A program made the translations under genes and the position numbers. This document shows, in pieces, positions 51,311 to 60,614 of a stretch of 64,000 nucleotides of DNA (position 1 is its first letter; the number at the start of each line of letters is the position of its first letter). The notes beneath the pieces were generated by a model. It made no database searches. It was not told where the DNA came from and was given only the letters and a program-made list of their open reading frames with translations. Source of the stretch: Shinella zoogloeoides (GTDB lineage Bacteria > Pseudomonadota > Alphaproteobacteria > Rhizobiales > Rhizobiaceae); assembly GCF_030733845.1 (NCBI RefSeq), contig NZ_CP132311.1:499501-563500 (forward strand), read 5' to 3'.

Positions 51311-52302
51311 GCCGGCGTCTCCTTGGCGGCGCGGTCGCGCAGGATGATGCGGCCCTTCTTCTTCTCGGCCCGCGCGTTGAAGACGACGGCGAGGATGATG
51401 ACGACGCCCGAGATGGCCATCTGCGCGAAGGGCGAAATGCCGATGACGGGCAGGGCGTTCTTGATGACGCCGAGGAAGAGCGCGCCGAGCACGGTGCCGA
51501 TGACCGTGCCGATGCCGCCGGCAATCGAAATGCCGCCGATGACGCAGGCCGCGACGCTGTCGAGTTCGAAGCCGGCGGCGATGTCGACATAGGCGACCGC
51601 ATAGCGTGACACCCAGAGATAGCCCGACAGGCCGGCAAGCGCGCCCGACAGCACGAAGGCGAGGAAGCGCGCGCGGCCGACATCGATTCCGGCATAGACG
51701 GCCGCCGTCGGGTTGCCGCCCGAGGCATAGGTCGAGCGGCCGAAGGGCGTGCGCGTCAGCACGAACCACATCATCAGCACGATGGCGATGGCGACCCAGG
51801 AGAGGATCGGCAGGCCGAGCACCGGCAGGCGCGGCAGGTTGAGGAAGTCGGGCGTCATCTGGTGGGCGTTCACCCAGCTGCCGCCGGACAGCACGAAGGC
51901 CATGCCGCGATAGATGGTGAGCGTGCCGAGCGTCACGACGATGGGCGGGATCTGTAGCAGCCAGACGAGGAAGCCGTTGATCGCGCCGAGCGCCGCGCCG
52001 ATACCGATGGCAAGCACGATGAGCAGCGCCAAGGGCAGGCCGGGATAGGCCGCATCCAGCATGGCGATCGCCATGCCGGTGAAGGCGAGGTTGGCGGCAA
52101 CCGAAAGGTCGATGGATTTCGTCAGGATCACCGTCATCTGGCCAAGCGCCAGGATGATCAGGATCGACGTGTCGTTGAAGATGTTGGCGAGGTTGCCGGG
52201 GGCGGCGAAGCCGGCCGCGCGCGTGGCAAAGCCTGCGATCATCGCGGCGATGATCAGCGCCAGCAGGAGTTCGCGGTTCTTGAAGAGACGCTGCATCATC
52301 AT
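51307..52302 (-). CDS. rhaP: Rhamnose ABC transporter permease RhaP
   Basis: A 331-residue permease of the same class as RhaQ. It shows TVILTKSIDLSVAANLAFT, TLGTLTIYRGMAFVLSGG, VAACVIGGISIAGGIGT and a basic C-terminus RAEKKKGRIILRDR. Three successive ATG codons (52302, 52299, 52296) open the gene after aggggcgg; which is used is unclear. It is six bases downstream of rhaT and overlaps rhaQ by four bases. Confidence 0.92.
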   Translation of the reverse strand: MMMQRLFKNRELLLALIIAAMIAGFATRAAGFAAPGNLANIFNDTSILIILALGQMTVILTKSIDLSVAANLAFTGMAIAMLDAAYPGLPLALLIVLAIGIGAALGAINGFLVWLLQIPPIVVTLGTLTIYRGMAFVLSGGSWVNAHQMTPDFLNLPRLPVLGLPILSWVAIAIVLMMWFVLTRTPFGRSTYASGGNPTAAVYAGIDVGRARFLAFVLSGALAGLSGYLWVSRYAVAYVDIAAGFELDSVAACVIGGISIAGGIGTVIGTVLGALFLGVIKNALPVIGISPFAQMAISGVVIILAVVFNARAEKKKGRIILRDRAAKETPA

Positions 52303-52308
52303 CCGCCC

Positions 52309-53847
<1,539 letters not shown>

Positions 53848-53863
53848 GGTTGCTTTCACCTTG

Positions 53864-53999
53864 AGGCCCCTCCCCAACCCCTCCCCACAAGGGGGAGGGG
53901 CTTACCCCGCCGCGATGCTACAGCTTGCGGCGGGCGGGGCGTTGCTCCGGATTTTCTCCCCCCTTGTGGGGGAGATGGCCGGCAGGCCAGAGGGGGTTT
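53864..53999. repeat. Rhizobial hairpin repeat between rhaS and rhaT
   Basis: Two strong hairpins: gcccctcccc (53866-53875) with ggggaggggc (53892-53901), and tctccccc with gggggaga around 53955-53975. They belong to the C-rich/G-rich dispersed repeats (ccccttgtggggg type) common between rhizobial genes. Inside an operon, after the binding-protein gene, they probably reduce downstream transcription or protect the rhaS message. Confidence 0.7.
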
Positions 54000-54004
54000 G
54001 CCGA

Positions 54005-55000
54005 TCAGAAGATCTTCGCGAATTCTTCGACGTTCGAGGCATTGTAGACGAACGGGTCGGCCATGGCGGCTTCGCCGTTGTCGCCGATCTTGATCGAGCC
54101 CATGCGGCCGGCCTGGATTTCCGAGCCCGGCGCGCCGTCCGTGTCGCCCTTGACGAGGTGATAGGCGATCTGGGTGGCGGAATAGCCGAGGTCGATCGGG
54201 TTCCAGATGGCGAATTCCTTGGTCGCGCCCGACTTGATCGCGCCGGCCATTTCCGACGGCAGGCCGAGGCCCGTCACGTAGACTTCGCCGATCTTGCCGG
54301 CATCCTTGACGGCCTGCGAGGCGGCGAGAACGCCGACCGTCGTCGGCGCGACGATGACCTTGACGTTCGGCTGCGAGGTGAGAAGGCCGTTGGCCTCGCG
54401 GTAGGACTTGTCCGCAAGGTCGTCGCCATAGACGGTGGTGACGAGGTTGAGGCCCGGGAAGTCGCTGATCTGCTTCTTCATTTCCTCGATCCAGGTGTTC
54501 TGGTTGGTCGAGGTCGTTGTTGCCGACAGGATCGCGAAGTCACCCTTGCCATCAGGCAGGTGGTTCTTGGCAAGCTGCAGGCACATCTTGCCGATCAACT
54601 CGTTGGACGACGGGTTGAGATGCAGGATGCGGCCTTCCGGCGCCACGCCGGAATCCCAGGAGATGACCTTGATGCCGCGCTGCTGGGCCTTCTTCAGCGC
54701 CGGAACGACGGCGTCCGGGTCGTTGGCGGAGATCGCAATGGCGTCGACGCCCTGCGCGATCAGCGAGTTGATGACCTCGATCTGGCCTTCGGCGGTCGTC
54801 GTCGTCGGGCCGGTATAGATGATCTCGACGCCGCCGAGCTCCTTGGCGGCTTCCTGCGCGCCCTTGTTGGCGGCCTCGAAGAAGCCGTTGCCGAGCGACT
54901 TGACGACGAGGGCGATCTTCATGTCGGCGGCGCTGGCCGGGGACATCATGGCGACGAGCGCCAGCGCGGCGCCGGCGAGCAGTTTCGTGGACAATTTCAT
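54005..55000 (-). CDS. rhaS: Rhamnose ABC transporter periplasmic binding protein RhaS
   Basis: A 331-residue sugar-binding protein (Peripla_BP_4 / RbsB class). Its signal peptide LLAGAALALVAMMSPASA is cleaved near residue 25. Mature features include IALVVKSLGNGFFEAANKGA, VDAIAISANDPDAVVPALKKA, GIKVISWDSGV and the C-terminal region FAIWNPIDLGYSATQIAYH. ggaag lies before the ATG at 55000. It carries L-rhamnose to the RhaTPQ importer. It is 55 bases downstream of rhaR. The name matches the rhizobial scheme and is unrelated to the AraC-type RhaS of E. coli. Confidence 0.93.
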   Translation of the reverse strand: MKLSTKLLAGAALALVAMMSPASAADMKIALVVKSLGNGFFEAANKGAQEAAKELGGVEIIYTGPTTTTAEGQIEVINSLIAQGVDAIAISANDPDAVVPALKKAQQRGIKVISWDSGVAPEGRILHLNPSSNELIGKMCLQLAKNHLPDGKGDFAILSATTTSTNQNTWIEEMKKQISDFPGLNLVTTVYGDDLADKSYREANGLLTSQPNVKVIVAPTTVGVLAASQAVKDAGKIGEVYVTGLGLPSEMAGAIKSGATKEFAIWNPIDLGYSATQIAYHLVKGDTDGAPGSEIQAGRMGSIKIGDNGEAAMADPFVYNASNVEEFAKIF

Positions 55001-55055
55001 GGTCTTCCTCCCAGTGTTGAAAACAACGTCACTCCTCCCGGCCGCCCTCTTTTTG

Positions 55056-55868
55056 TTAGGCTGCCGAGGTGGAATCCTCCTTCTCGGTCGAAGCCATGGG
55101 CTTGACCGCAATGAGCCTTATGCCGGCATGGGCGACCATCGCGGCCGCCTCGTCCGAAATCCTGTCGTCGGTGATGATCGTCGTCACATTCTCCAGCGGG
55201 CATAAAATGAGACTGGAGCGCCGCTCGAACTTGCTGGAATCGACCATGACGATCAGCTCTTCCGCCTGCCGCATCAGCTTCTGCTCGCTCTGGATGACCA
55301 GCGCGTCCGATTCCATGATGCCGAGCGCGTTGACGCCCTGCGCGCCGATGAACATGCGCCGCGCATAGAAATTGCGGATCGCGTCATTGTCGAAGGGCGA
55401 GAGGATGAGGCTCTGGTCGCGGTAGATCGCGCCGCCGGGAACGCTGACCGTGCATTTGGAATGCTTGACGAGATGTTCGGCGATGGCGAAGGAATTGGTC
55501 ATCACCTGCAGGCGGCGGGCCGACATGAAATGCACCATCTGGAACGTCGTGGTGCCGCCGTTGATGATGATCGAGTCGCCTTCCTCGCACAGCTCTACGG
55601 CGCGGCGGGCGATTGCGCGCTTGCGATCGATGTTGATCGATTCGGACACCTTGAAGGGACGCGCCGCCAGATTACCGAGCTGCGGCGGATGCACGGCCTC
55701 GGCGCCGCCACGCACACGGCGCAGCTTGCCCTGAACGTGCAGGGCGGCGATGTCGCGGCGGATGGTGGCTTCGGATGCCTCGGTCAGTTCGGCGATATCC
55801 TGCACCGTCACGACGGGCTTTTCCTGGATAGCGCTCAAAATGATGCGATGGCGTTCGCGTTCGTGCAT
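55056..55868 (-). CDS. rhaR: DeoR-family repressor of the rhamnose locus, RhaR
   Basis: A 270-residue DeoR/GlpR-type regulator. The helix-turn-helix reads QDIAELTEASEATIRRDIAAL with the R-R-V-R-G-G-A hinge. The C-terminal sugar-phosphate sensor domain contains IIINGGTTTFQMVHFM, QGVNALGIMESDAL and MVDSSKFERRSSL. It is the first gene of the leftward unit. In R. leguminosarum RhaR represses both arms; an inducer such as a rhamnulose phosphate is probable. An inverted pair of 16-bp boxes in the divergent promoter is the likely target. Confidence 0.92.
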   Translation of the reverse strand: MHERERHRIILSAIQEKPVVTVQDIAELTEASEATIRRDIAALHVQGKLRRVRGGAEAVHPPQLGNLAARPFKVSESINIDRKRAIARRAVELCEEGDSIIINGGTTTFQMVHFMSARRLQVMTNSFAIAEHLVKHSKCTVSVPGGAIYRDQSLILSPFDNDAIRNFYARRMFIGAQGVNALGIMESDALVIQSEQKLMRQAEELIVMVDSSKFERRSSLILCPLENVTTIITDDRISDEAAAMVAHAGIRLIAVKPMASTEKEDSTSAA

Positions 55869-55887
55869 GGGGCTCCTCCTAAGTATG

Positions 55888-55916
55888 ATTTATTCGCATT
55901 TGTTTTATCCTGTCAA
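55888..55916 (-). promoter_or_regulatory. Sigma-70-like promoter of rhaRSTPQUK
   Basis: Read on the minus strand: ttgaca (from 55916 down to 55911), a 17-base spacer, ataaat (55893-55888). It ends 20 bases before the rhaR ATG. Its -35 box lies a few bases from the nearer operator box. Confidence 0.65.
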
Positions 55917-55924
55917 TCACAAAC

Positions 55925-55969
55925 GATCAAAAAAGATCATTGTGCGCTGCAACATGATCTTTAATGATC
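55925..55969. promoter_or_regulatory. Inverted pair of 16-bp RhaR operator candidates
   Basis: gatcaaaaaagatcat at 55925-55940 and, on the other strand, gatcattaaagatcat at 55969-55954 agree at 14 of 16 positions and face each other across 13 bases. They sit between the two divergent promoters, the ideal place to control both arms. Confidence 0.7.
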
Positions 55970-55977
55970 AAAATTGA

Positions 55978-56006
55978 TTGACAGTTCGCCGCGGAATGCG
56001 TCATAG
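55978..56006 (+). promoter_or_regulatory. Sigma-70-like promoter of rhaDI
   Basis: ttgaca at 55978-55983, a 17-base spacer and a weak -10 (tcatag, 56001-56006). It is about 67 bases upstream of the rhaD ATG. The -35 lies 9 bases from the second operator box. Confidence 0.5.
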
Positions 56007-56072
56007 CTCCCGATGAAGGAGACGGGAGGCCGTGCTTGGTGTCCCGCGCATTGACAAGCCAGGGAGGATATT

Positions 56073-58169
56073 ATGACGGGTCAGTCCCGCCTTCTCGAAA
56101 AACGTTGGGATGATGCCTATGCTGCCGGGCTCGACGAGCCGGGCAAACTGCTCTATCGCTCCAACCTCCTCGGCGCCGACAAGCGCATCACCAATTACGG
56201 CGGCGGCAACACGTCGGCCAAGGTGCTGGAAACCGATCCGCTGACGGGCGAAAAGGTCCGCGTCATGTGGGTGAAGGGTTCCGGCGGCGATGTCGGCACG
56301 ATCAAGCTCGACGGCTTCGCCACGCTCTACATGGACAAGCTCGAGGCCCTGAAGGGCATCTACAGGGGCGTGGAAGACGAGGACCGCATGGTCGGCTTCC
56401 TGCCGCATTGCACCTTCAACCTCAATCCGCGCGCCGCCTCGATCGATACGCCCCTGCATGGTTTCGTGCCCTTCGCGCATGTCGATCACATGCACCCCGA
56501 CGCGATCATCGCCATCGCTGCCGCGAAGAATTCGAAGGAACTGACCGCGCAGATTTTCGGTGCTGACATCGGCTGGCTGCCCTGGCGCCGCCCCGGCTTC
56601 CAGCTCGGCCTCGACCTCGAAGCCTTCGTCAAGGCGAACCCGAAGGCCAGGGGCGTCGTGCTCGAAAGCCACGGCCTCTTCACCTGGGCGGACGATGCCA
56701 AGGACTGCTATTTGCTGACGCTCGACATCATCAACAAGGCGATCGACTGGTTCGCCCGCGAGACGGACGGCAGGACGATCTTCGGCGGCGCCGTCGCGAC
56801 GAGCCTCGGTAAGGCCGAACGCCGTGCGGTCGCCGCGAAACTGATGCCGGAAATCCGTGGCCGTATCGGCAAGGGCGAGCGCAAGCTCGGTCATTTCGAC
56901 GACCAGGCCGCCGTGCTCGAATTCGTCAATTCCCGCGAGTTGAAGCCGCTCGGCGCGCTCGGCACGTCCTGCCCGGACCATTTCCTGCGCACCAAGATCC
57001 GCCCGCTGATCGTCGATTTCGATCCGGCAAAGCCCGATGTGGACGGCGTGATCGCCGGCCTCGACAAGGCGCTGGAAGACTACCGCGCCGACTACACCCG
57101 CTATTACGAGACCTGCAAGCACGGCAATTCGCCGGCCATGCGCGACCCCAACCCGGTCATCTTCCTCGTTCCCGGCGTCGGCATGCTTTCCTTCGCCAAG
57201 GACAAGGCGACCGCGCGCATTGCCGGCGAGTTCTACGTCAACGCCATCAACGTGATGCGCGGCGCTTCCACCGTTTCCGAATATCAGGGGCTGCCGGAAC
57301 AGGAGGCCTTCGATATCGAATACTGGCTGCTGGAAGAGGCAAAGCTCCAGCGCATGCCTAAGCCGAAGAGCCTTGCCGGCCGCGTCGCGCTCGTTACCGG
57401 CGGGGCCGGCGGCATCGGCCGGGCGACGGCCGAGCGGCTGGCGGGCGAGGGCGCCTGCGTCGTGCTTGCGGACATCGACGCGGGCGCGCTGGAAAATGTC
57501 GGTGCGGACTTCGCGAAGAAATACGGCAGCGATGCGGTGCGAACGGTCAAGCTCAATGTGACCGACGAAGCCGGCGTGATTTCCTCTTTCGCGGAGGCCT
57601 GCGTCGAATTCGGCGGCATCGACATCCTCGTCTCCAATGCCGGCATCGCTTCCTCCGCGCCCGTCGAGAGCACGGAACTGTCGATGTGGAACAAGAACAT
57701 CGACATTCTCGCGACCGGCTATTTCCTCGTCTCGCGTGAGGCCTTCCGGCTGTTCCGCCGCCAGAATCTCGGCGGCAACGTGGTCTTCGTCGCGTCGAAG
57801 AACGGCCTTGCCTCCTCGCCGAACGCCTCGGCCTATTGCACGGCCAAGGCTGCCGAGATCCACCTTGCGCGCTGCCTTGCGCTGGAAGGCGCCGAAGCGG
57901 GCATCCGCGTCAACACGGTCAATCCGGACGCGGTGCTGCGCGGCTCCAAGATCTGGGATGGCGAGTGGCGCGAACAGCGTGCCGCCTCGTCGAAGATCGA
58001 GGTGGACGACCTGGAGGAGCATTACCGCAAGCGCTCGATGCTGAAGCTGAACGTCTTCCCGGAGGACATTGCCGAGGCGATCTACTTCCTGGCATCCGAT
58101 CTTTCGGCAAAATCGACCGGCAACATCATCAACGTCGATGCCGGCAACGCGCAGAGTTTTCCGCGCTGA
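56073..58169 (+). CDS. rhaD: Bifunctional rhamnulose-1-phosphate aldolase / lactaldehyde dehydrogenase RhaD
   Basis: A 698-residue fusion. The N-terminal class II aldolase/adducin domain (about 20-400) has LGADKRITNYGGGNTSAKV, GSGGDVGTIKLDGF, and the zinc site AHVDHMHPD with the later SHG (VVLESHGLFTW). The C-terminal SDR (about 430-698) has the cofactor motif VTGGAGGIGRATAER, VSNAGIA and the catalytic Ser/Tyr/Lys in SKNGLASSPNASAYCTAKA. The aldolase splits L-rhamnulose-1-phosphate into dihydroxyacetone phosphate and L-lactaldehyde; the dehydrogenase part acts on the lactaldehyde. It has gggaggat before ATG 56073. First gene of the rightward arm. Confidence 0.95.
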   Translation: MTGQSRLLEKRWDDAYAAGLDEPGKLLYRSNLLGADKRITNYGGGNTSAKVLETDPLTGEKVRVMWVKGSGGDVGTIKLDGFATLYMDKLEALKGIYRGVEDEDRMVGFLPHCTFNLNPRAASIDTPLHGFVPFAHVDHMHPDAIIAIAAAKNSKELTAQIFGADIGWLPWRRPGFQLGLDLEAFVKANPKARGVVLESHGLFTWADDAKDCYLLTLDIINKAIDWFARETDGRTIFGGAVATSLGKAERRAVAAKLMPEIRGRIGKGERKLGHFDDQAAVLEFVNSRELKPLGALGTSCPDHFLRTKIRPLIVDFDPAKPDVDGVIAGLDKALEDYRADYTRYYETCKHGNSPAMRDPNPVIFLVPGVGMLSFAKDKATARIAGEFYVNAINVMRGASTVSEYQGLPEQEAFDIEYWLLEEAKLQRMPKPKSLAGRVALVTGGAGGIGRATAERLAGEGACVVLADIDAGALENVGADFAKKYGSDAVRTVKLNVTDEAGVISSFAEACVEFGGIDILVSNAGIASSAPVESTELSMWNKNIDILATGYFLVSREAFRLFRRQNLGGNVVFVASKNGLASSPNASAYCTAKAAEIHLARCLALEGAEAGIRVNTVNPDAVLRGSKIWDGEWREQRAASSKIEVDDLEEHYRKRSMLKLNVFPEDIAEAIYFLASDLSAKSTGNIINVDAGNAQSFPR

Positions 58170-58190
58170 TCTGCGCAGAGGGAGGGTGGA

Positions 58191-59483
58191 ATGGCAGAGT
58201 TCAAGATCGCGCAGGACGTCATCGCGCAGGAAAACGACAAGCGGGCGAGGGCGCTTGAGGAAGATTTCGACGCGCTCGGCGCCAGCCTTGCCCGCCGCGG
58301 CATCGACATCGAGGCCGTCACGCGCAAGGTCGAGCAATTCTTCGTCGCCGTTCCCTCCTGGGGCGTCGGTACCGGCGGCACGCGCTTCGCCCGCTTCCCC
58401 GGCACCGGCGAGCCGCGCGGCATCTTCGACAAGCTGGATGACTGCTCGGTCATCCACCAGTTGACCCGCGCGACACCGACCGTCTCGCTGCATATTCCCT
58501 GGGACAAGACGGACGTTAAGGACCTGAAGGCGAAGGGTGATACGCTCGGCCTCGGCTTCGACGCGATGAACTCCAACACCTTCTCCGACGCGCCCGGCCA
58601 GGCGCATTCCTACAAATACGGCTCGCTCAGCCACACGGATGCGGCAACCCGCGCCCAGGCGGTCGAGCACAATCTGGAATGCATCGAGATCGGCAAGGCC
58701 ATCGGTTCCAAGGCGCTGACGGTCTGGGTCGGCGATGGCTCGAATTTCCCAGGCCAGAGCAATTTCACCAAGGCCTTCGAGCGCTATCTCGCGTCGATGG
58801 CGGAAATCTACAAGGCGCTGCCGGACGACTGGAAGCTGTTCTCCGAGCACAAGATGTACGAGCCGGCGTTCTATTCGACGGTCGTGCAGGACTGGGGCAC
58901 CAACTACCTGATCGCCCAGACGCTCGGCCCCAAGGCGCAGTGCCTCGTCGATCTCGGCCATCACGCGCCGAACACCAATATCGAGATGATCGTCGCGCGG
59001 CTCATCCAGTTCGGCAAGCTCGGCGGCTTCCACTTCAACGATTCGAAATACGGCGACGACGATCTCGATGCCGGCGCGATCGAGCCCTATCGGCTGTTCC
59101 TCGTCTTCAACGAACTGGTGGAGGCGGAGGGCCGCGGCGGCGAAGGGTTCCACCCGGCCCACATGATCGACCAGTCGCACAACGTCACGGACCCGATCGA
59201 AAGCCTGATCAACAGCGCGAACGAAATCCGCCGCGCCTATGCGCAGGCGCTGCTTGTCGACCGCACGGCGCTTGCCGGCTACCAGGAGGATAACGATGCG
59301 CTGATGGCGACGGAAACCCTCAAGCGCGCCTATCGCGCCGACGTGGAGCCGATCCTCGCCGAGGCCCGCCGCCGTTCGGGCGGCGCGATCGATCCGGTCG
59401 CGGCCTACCGTGCCAGCGGCTACCGCCGCAAGGTCGCCGCGGAGCGCCCGGCCTCCGCCGCCGGCGGTGGCGGCATCATCTGA
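58191..59483 (+). CDS. rhaI: L-rhamnose isomerase, rhizobial type
   Basis: A 430-residue TIM-barrel isomerase of the RhaI type (Pseudomonas stutzeri / Rhizobium class, xylose-isomerase-like fold). Visible elements: FVAVPSWGVGTGGTRFARF, GLGFDAMNSNTFSD, LTVWVGDGSNFPGQSNF, LFSEHKMYEPAFYSTV with the metal Glu, and LVDLGHHAPNTNIEM, then FHFNDSKYGDDDLDAG. It converts L-rhamnose to L-rhamnulose using divalent metal. It starts 21 bases after rhaD with gagggagggtgga before the ATG and is followed by a terminator. Confidence 0.95.
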   Translation: MAEFKIAQDVIAQENDKRARALEEDFDALGASLARRGIDIEAVTRKVEQFFVAVPSWGVGTGGTRFARFPGTGEPRGIFDKLDDCSVIHQLTRATPTVSLHIPWDKTDVKDLKAKGDTLGLGFDAMNSNTFSDAPGQAHSYKYGSLSHTDAATRAQAVEHNLECIEIGKAIGSKALTVWVGDGSNFPGQSNFTKAFERYLASMAEIYKALPDDWKLFSEHKMYEPAFYSTVVQDWGTNYLIAQTLGPKAQCLVDLGHHAPNTNIEMIVARLIQFGKLGGFHFNDSKYGDDDLDAGAIEPYRLFLVFNELVEAEGRGGEGFHPAHMIDQSHNVTDPIESLINSANEIRRAYAQALLVDRTALAGYQEDNDALMATETLKRAYRADVEPILAEARRRSGGAIDPVAAYRASGYRRKVAAERPASAAGGGGII

Positions 59484-59491
59484 TCCTTTAG

Positions 59492-59515
59492 CGCCCCCTC
59501 AAATTGTAGGGGGCG
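59492..59515 (+). terminator. Terminator after rhaI
   Basis: Perfect 8-bp stem cgccccct / agggggcg with an 8-base loop, followed by ttgccatttctt. It closes the rhaDI transcript and insulates the cellulose genes. Confidence 0.8.
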
Positions 59516-59566
59516 TTGCCATTTCTTGGGATTCCTATTTCCGCCGTGGCGAAATATGACTTTCCC

Positions 59567-60526
59567 ATGTGTGATTCGGCGGCGATTCGTTTTCTGCGCC
59601 GTAGCGGCAAGATGCTTCGCGGGGCATCGCTGCTGACGGCAATCACGGCGACGGCTCTTGCCGGCTGCGCGGCACGCCCGGGAACGGGCATCGCCACGCT
59701 GTCGACGACCGTTCCGGCCGCAAGCGCGCTCGTGCTGCCGGCGCCGGGCACGCTCTCCATCGTCGGCGTGATCCAGCGGCAATATACCAACGCCATCGAG
59801 CAGCAGATCGCGCTCTCCACCTCGGCGGCGACGTCGGGCCAGAATTTCCTGAGCATCCAGGCTTTCGGGCCCGCCGAGACGGTCGCCATGCCGGCCGGCG
59901 CGCTCGCCTTCAAGCCGGTCCGCCATTCGGCGATCCGCGCGGAGATCGCCACCTATTTCGCCGGCCGCTCGCTGCCGATCTCCGCGAATTTCGTGCGCAA
60001 CGGCTATGGCCCGTTCGGCTACGCCTATGGGCGCGGCGCGGGCAATGACGGCTGCCTCTACGGCTGGCAGCAGATCCGCTCCGACGAAGCCGACCGCAAC
60101 AAGCTGAACAGCCTCGGCATGATCCAGGTCCGCCTGCGCGTCTGCCAGGCCGGCGCCTCGGAGAAGGAGCTGGTCGAGATGATGTATGGCTACACGATCG
60201 TCGGCGGCTTTTCCGGGCAGACGTGGAACCCCTACGGCACGCCGGCATCCGTCGACAGCCAGGTAGGCGGCGGCGAGCCGCTGCGCGTGCCGTTCGAGGA
60301 GCGCAGGGTGGAGCCGGCGGTCCGCGTCGAGAGCGAGAACAGCATTCCCGTCACGCGCCGGATTCCGGAAAGGAAGCCGGTCCGCAAGGTCGAGGCCGTC
60401 GATACGGAGAACGCCGTCGTCGTGCCCTCGCCGACGGGCGGGGCGACGGCGACGGACGACGCGGCCGTCGTGGTCCCGTCGCCGGTCTGCGTCACCGGAG
60501 CTTCCGGTTCTGCGAAGTGCGATTGA
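59567..60526 (+). CDS. bcsN: Cellulose biosynthesis protein BcsN, lipoprotein-like
   Basis: A 319-residue protein with a lipobox-type signal (TAITATALAGC). The mature part carries TPEPGTLS-type strand regions (IVGVIQRQYTNAIEQQIAL, GQNFLSIQAFG) and a Pro/Arg-rich C-terminal third with repeats of VVVPSP. BcsN marks the type III-like (alphaproteobacterial) cellulose operons and lies directly before bcsA here. Its role is structural or export-related and not enzymatic. ATG 59567 is used; ATG 59612 would place the lipid cysteine at residue 19, a normal lipoprotein signal length, and may be the true start. Confidence 0.82.
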   Translation: MCDSAAIRFLRRSGKMLRGASLLTAITATALAGCAARPGTGIATLSTTVPAASALVLPAPGTLSIVGVIQRQYTNAIEQQIALSTSAATSGQNFLSIQAFGPAETVAMPAGALAFKPVRHSAIRAEIATYFAGRSLPISANFVRNGYGPFGYAYGRGAGNDGCLYGWQQIRSDEADRNKLNSLGMIQVRLRVCQAGASEKELVEMMYGYTIVGGFSGQTWNPYGTPASVDSQVGGGEPLRVPFEERRVEPAVRVESENSIPVTRRIPERKPVRKVEAVDTENAVVVPSPTGGATATDDAAVVVPSPVCVTGASGSAKCD

Positions 60527-60614
60527 AGTCGTGGCCTGCCTCATTTTTCGTTAACTGTATGGCGCGTAATGTCCGACCGATACGTGCCATGATGGCGACG
60601 GCGAAGGACGGTGA

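Noticed and set aside
56001..59180. 1059-codon open frame antisense to rhaD and rhaI
   Set aside because: Antisense shadow of two confidently identified genes, crossing the rha promoter region.
59516..59566. TTG start of bcsN within the rhaI terminator
   Set aside because: The first codons would lie next to the terminator stem and no ribosome binding site is present; later ATG codons are better.
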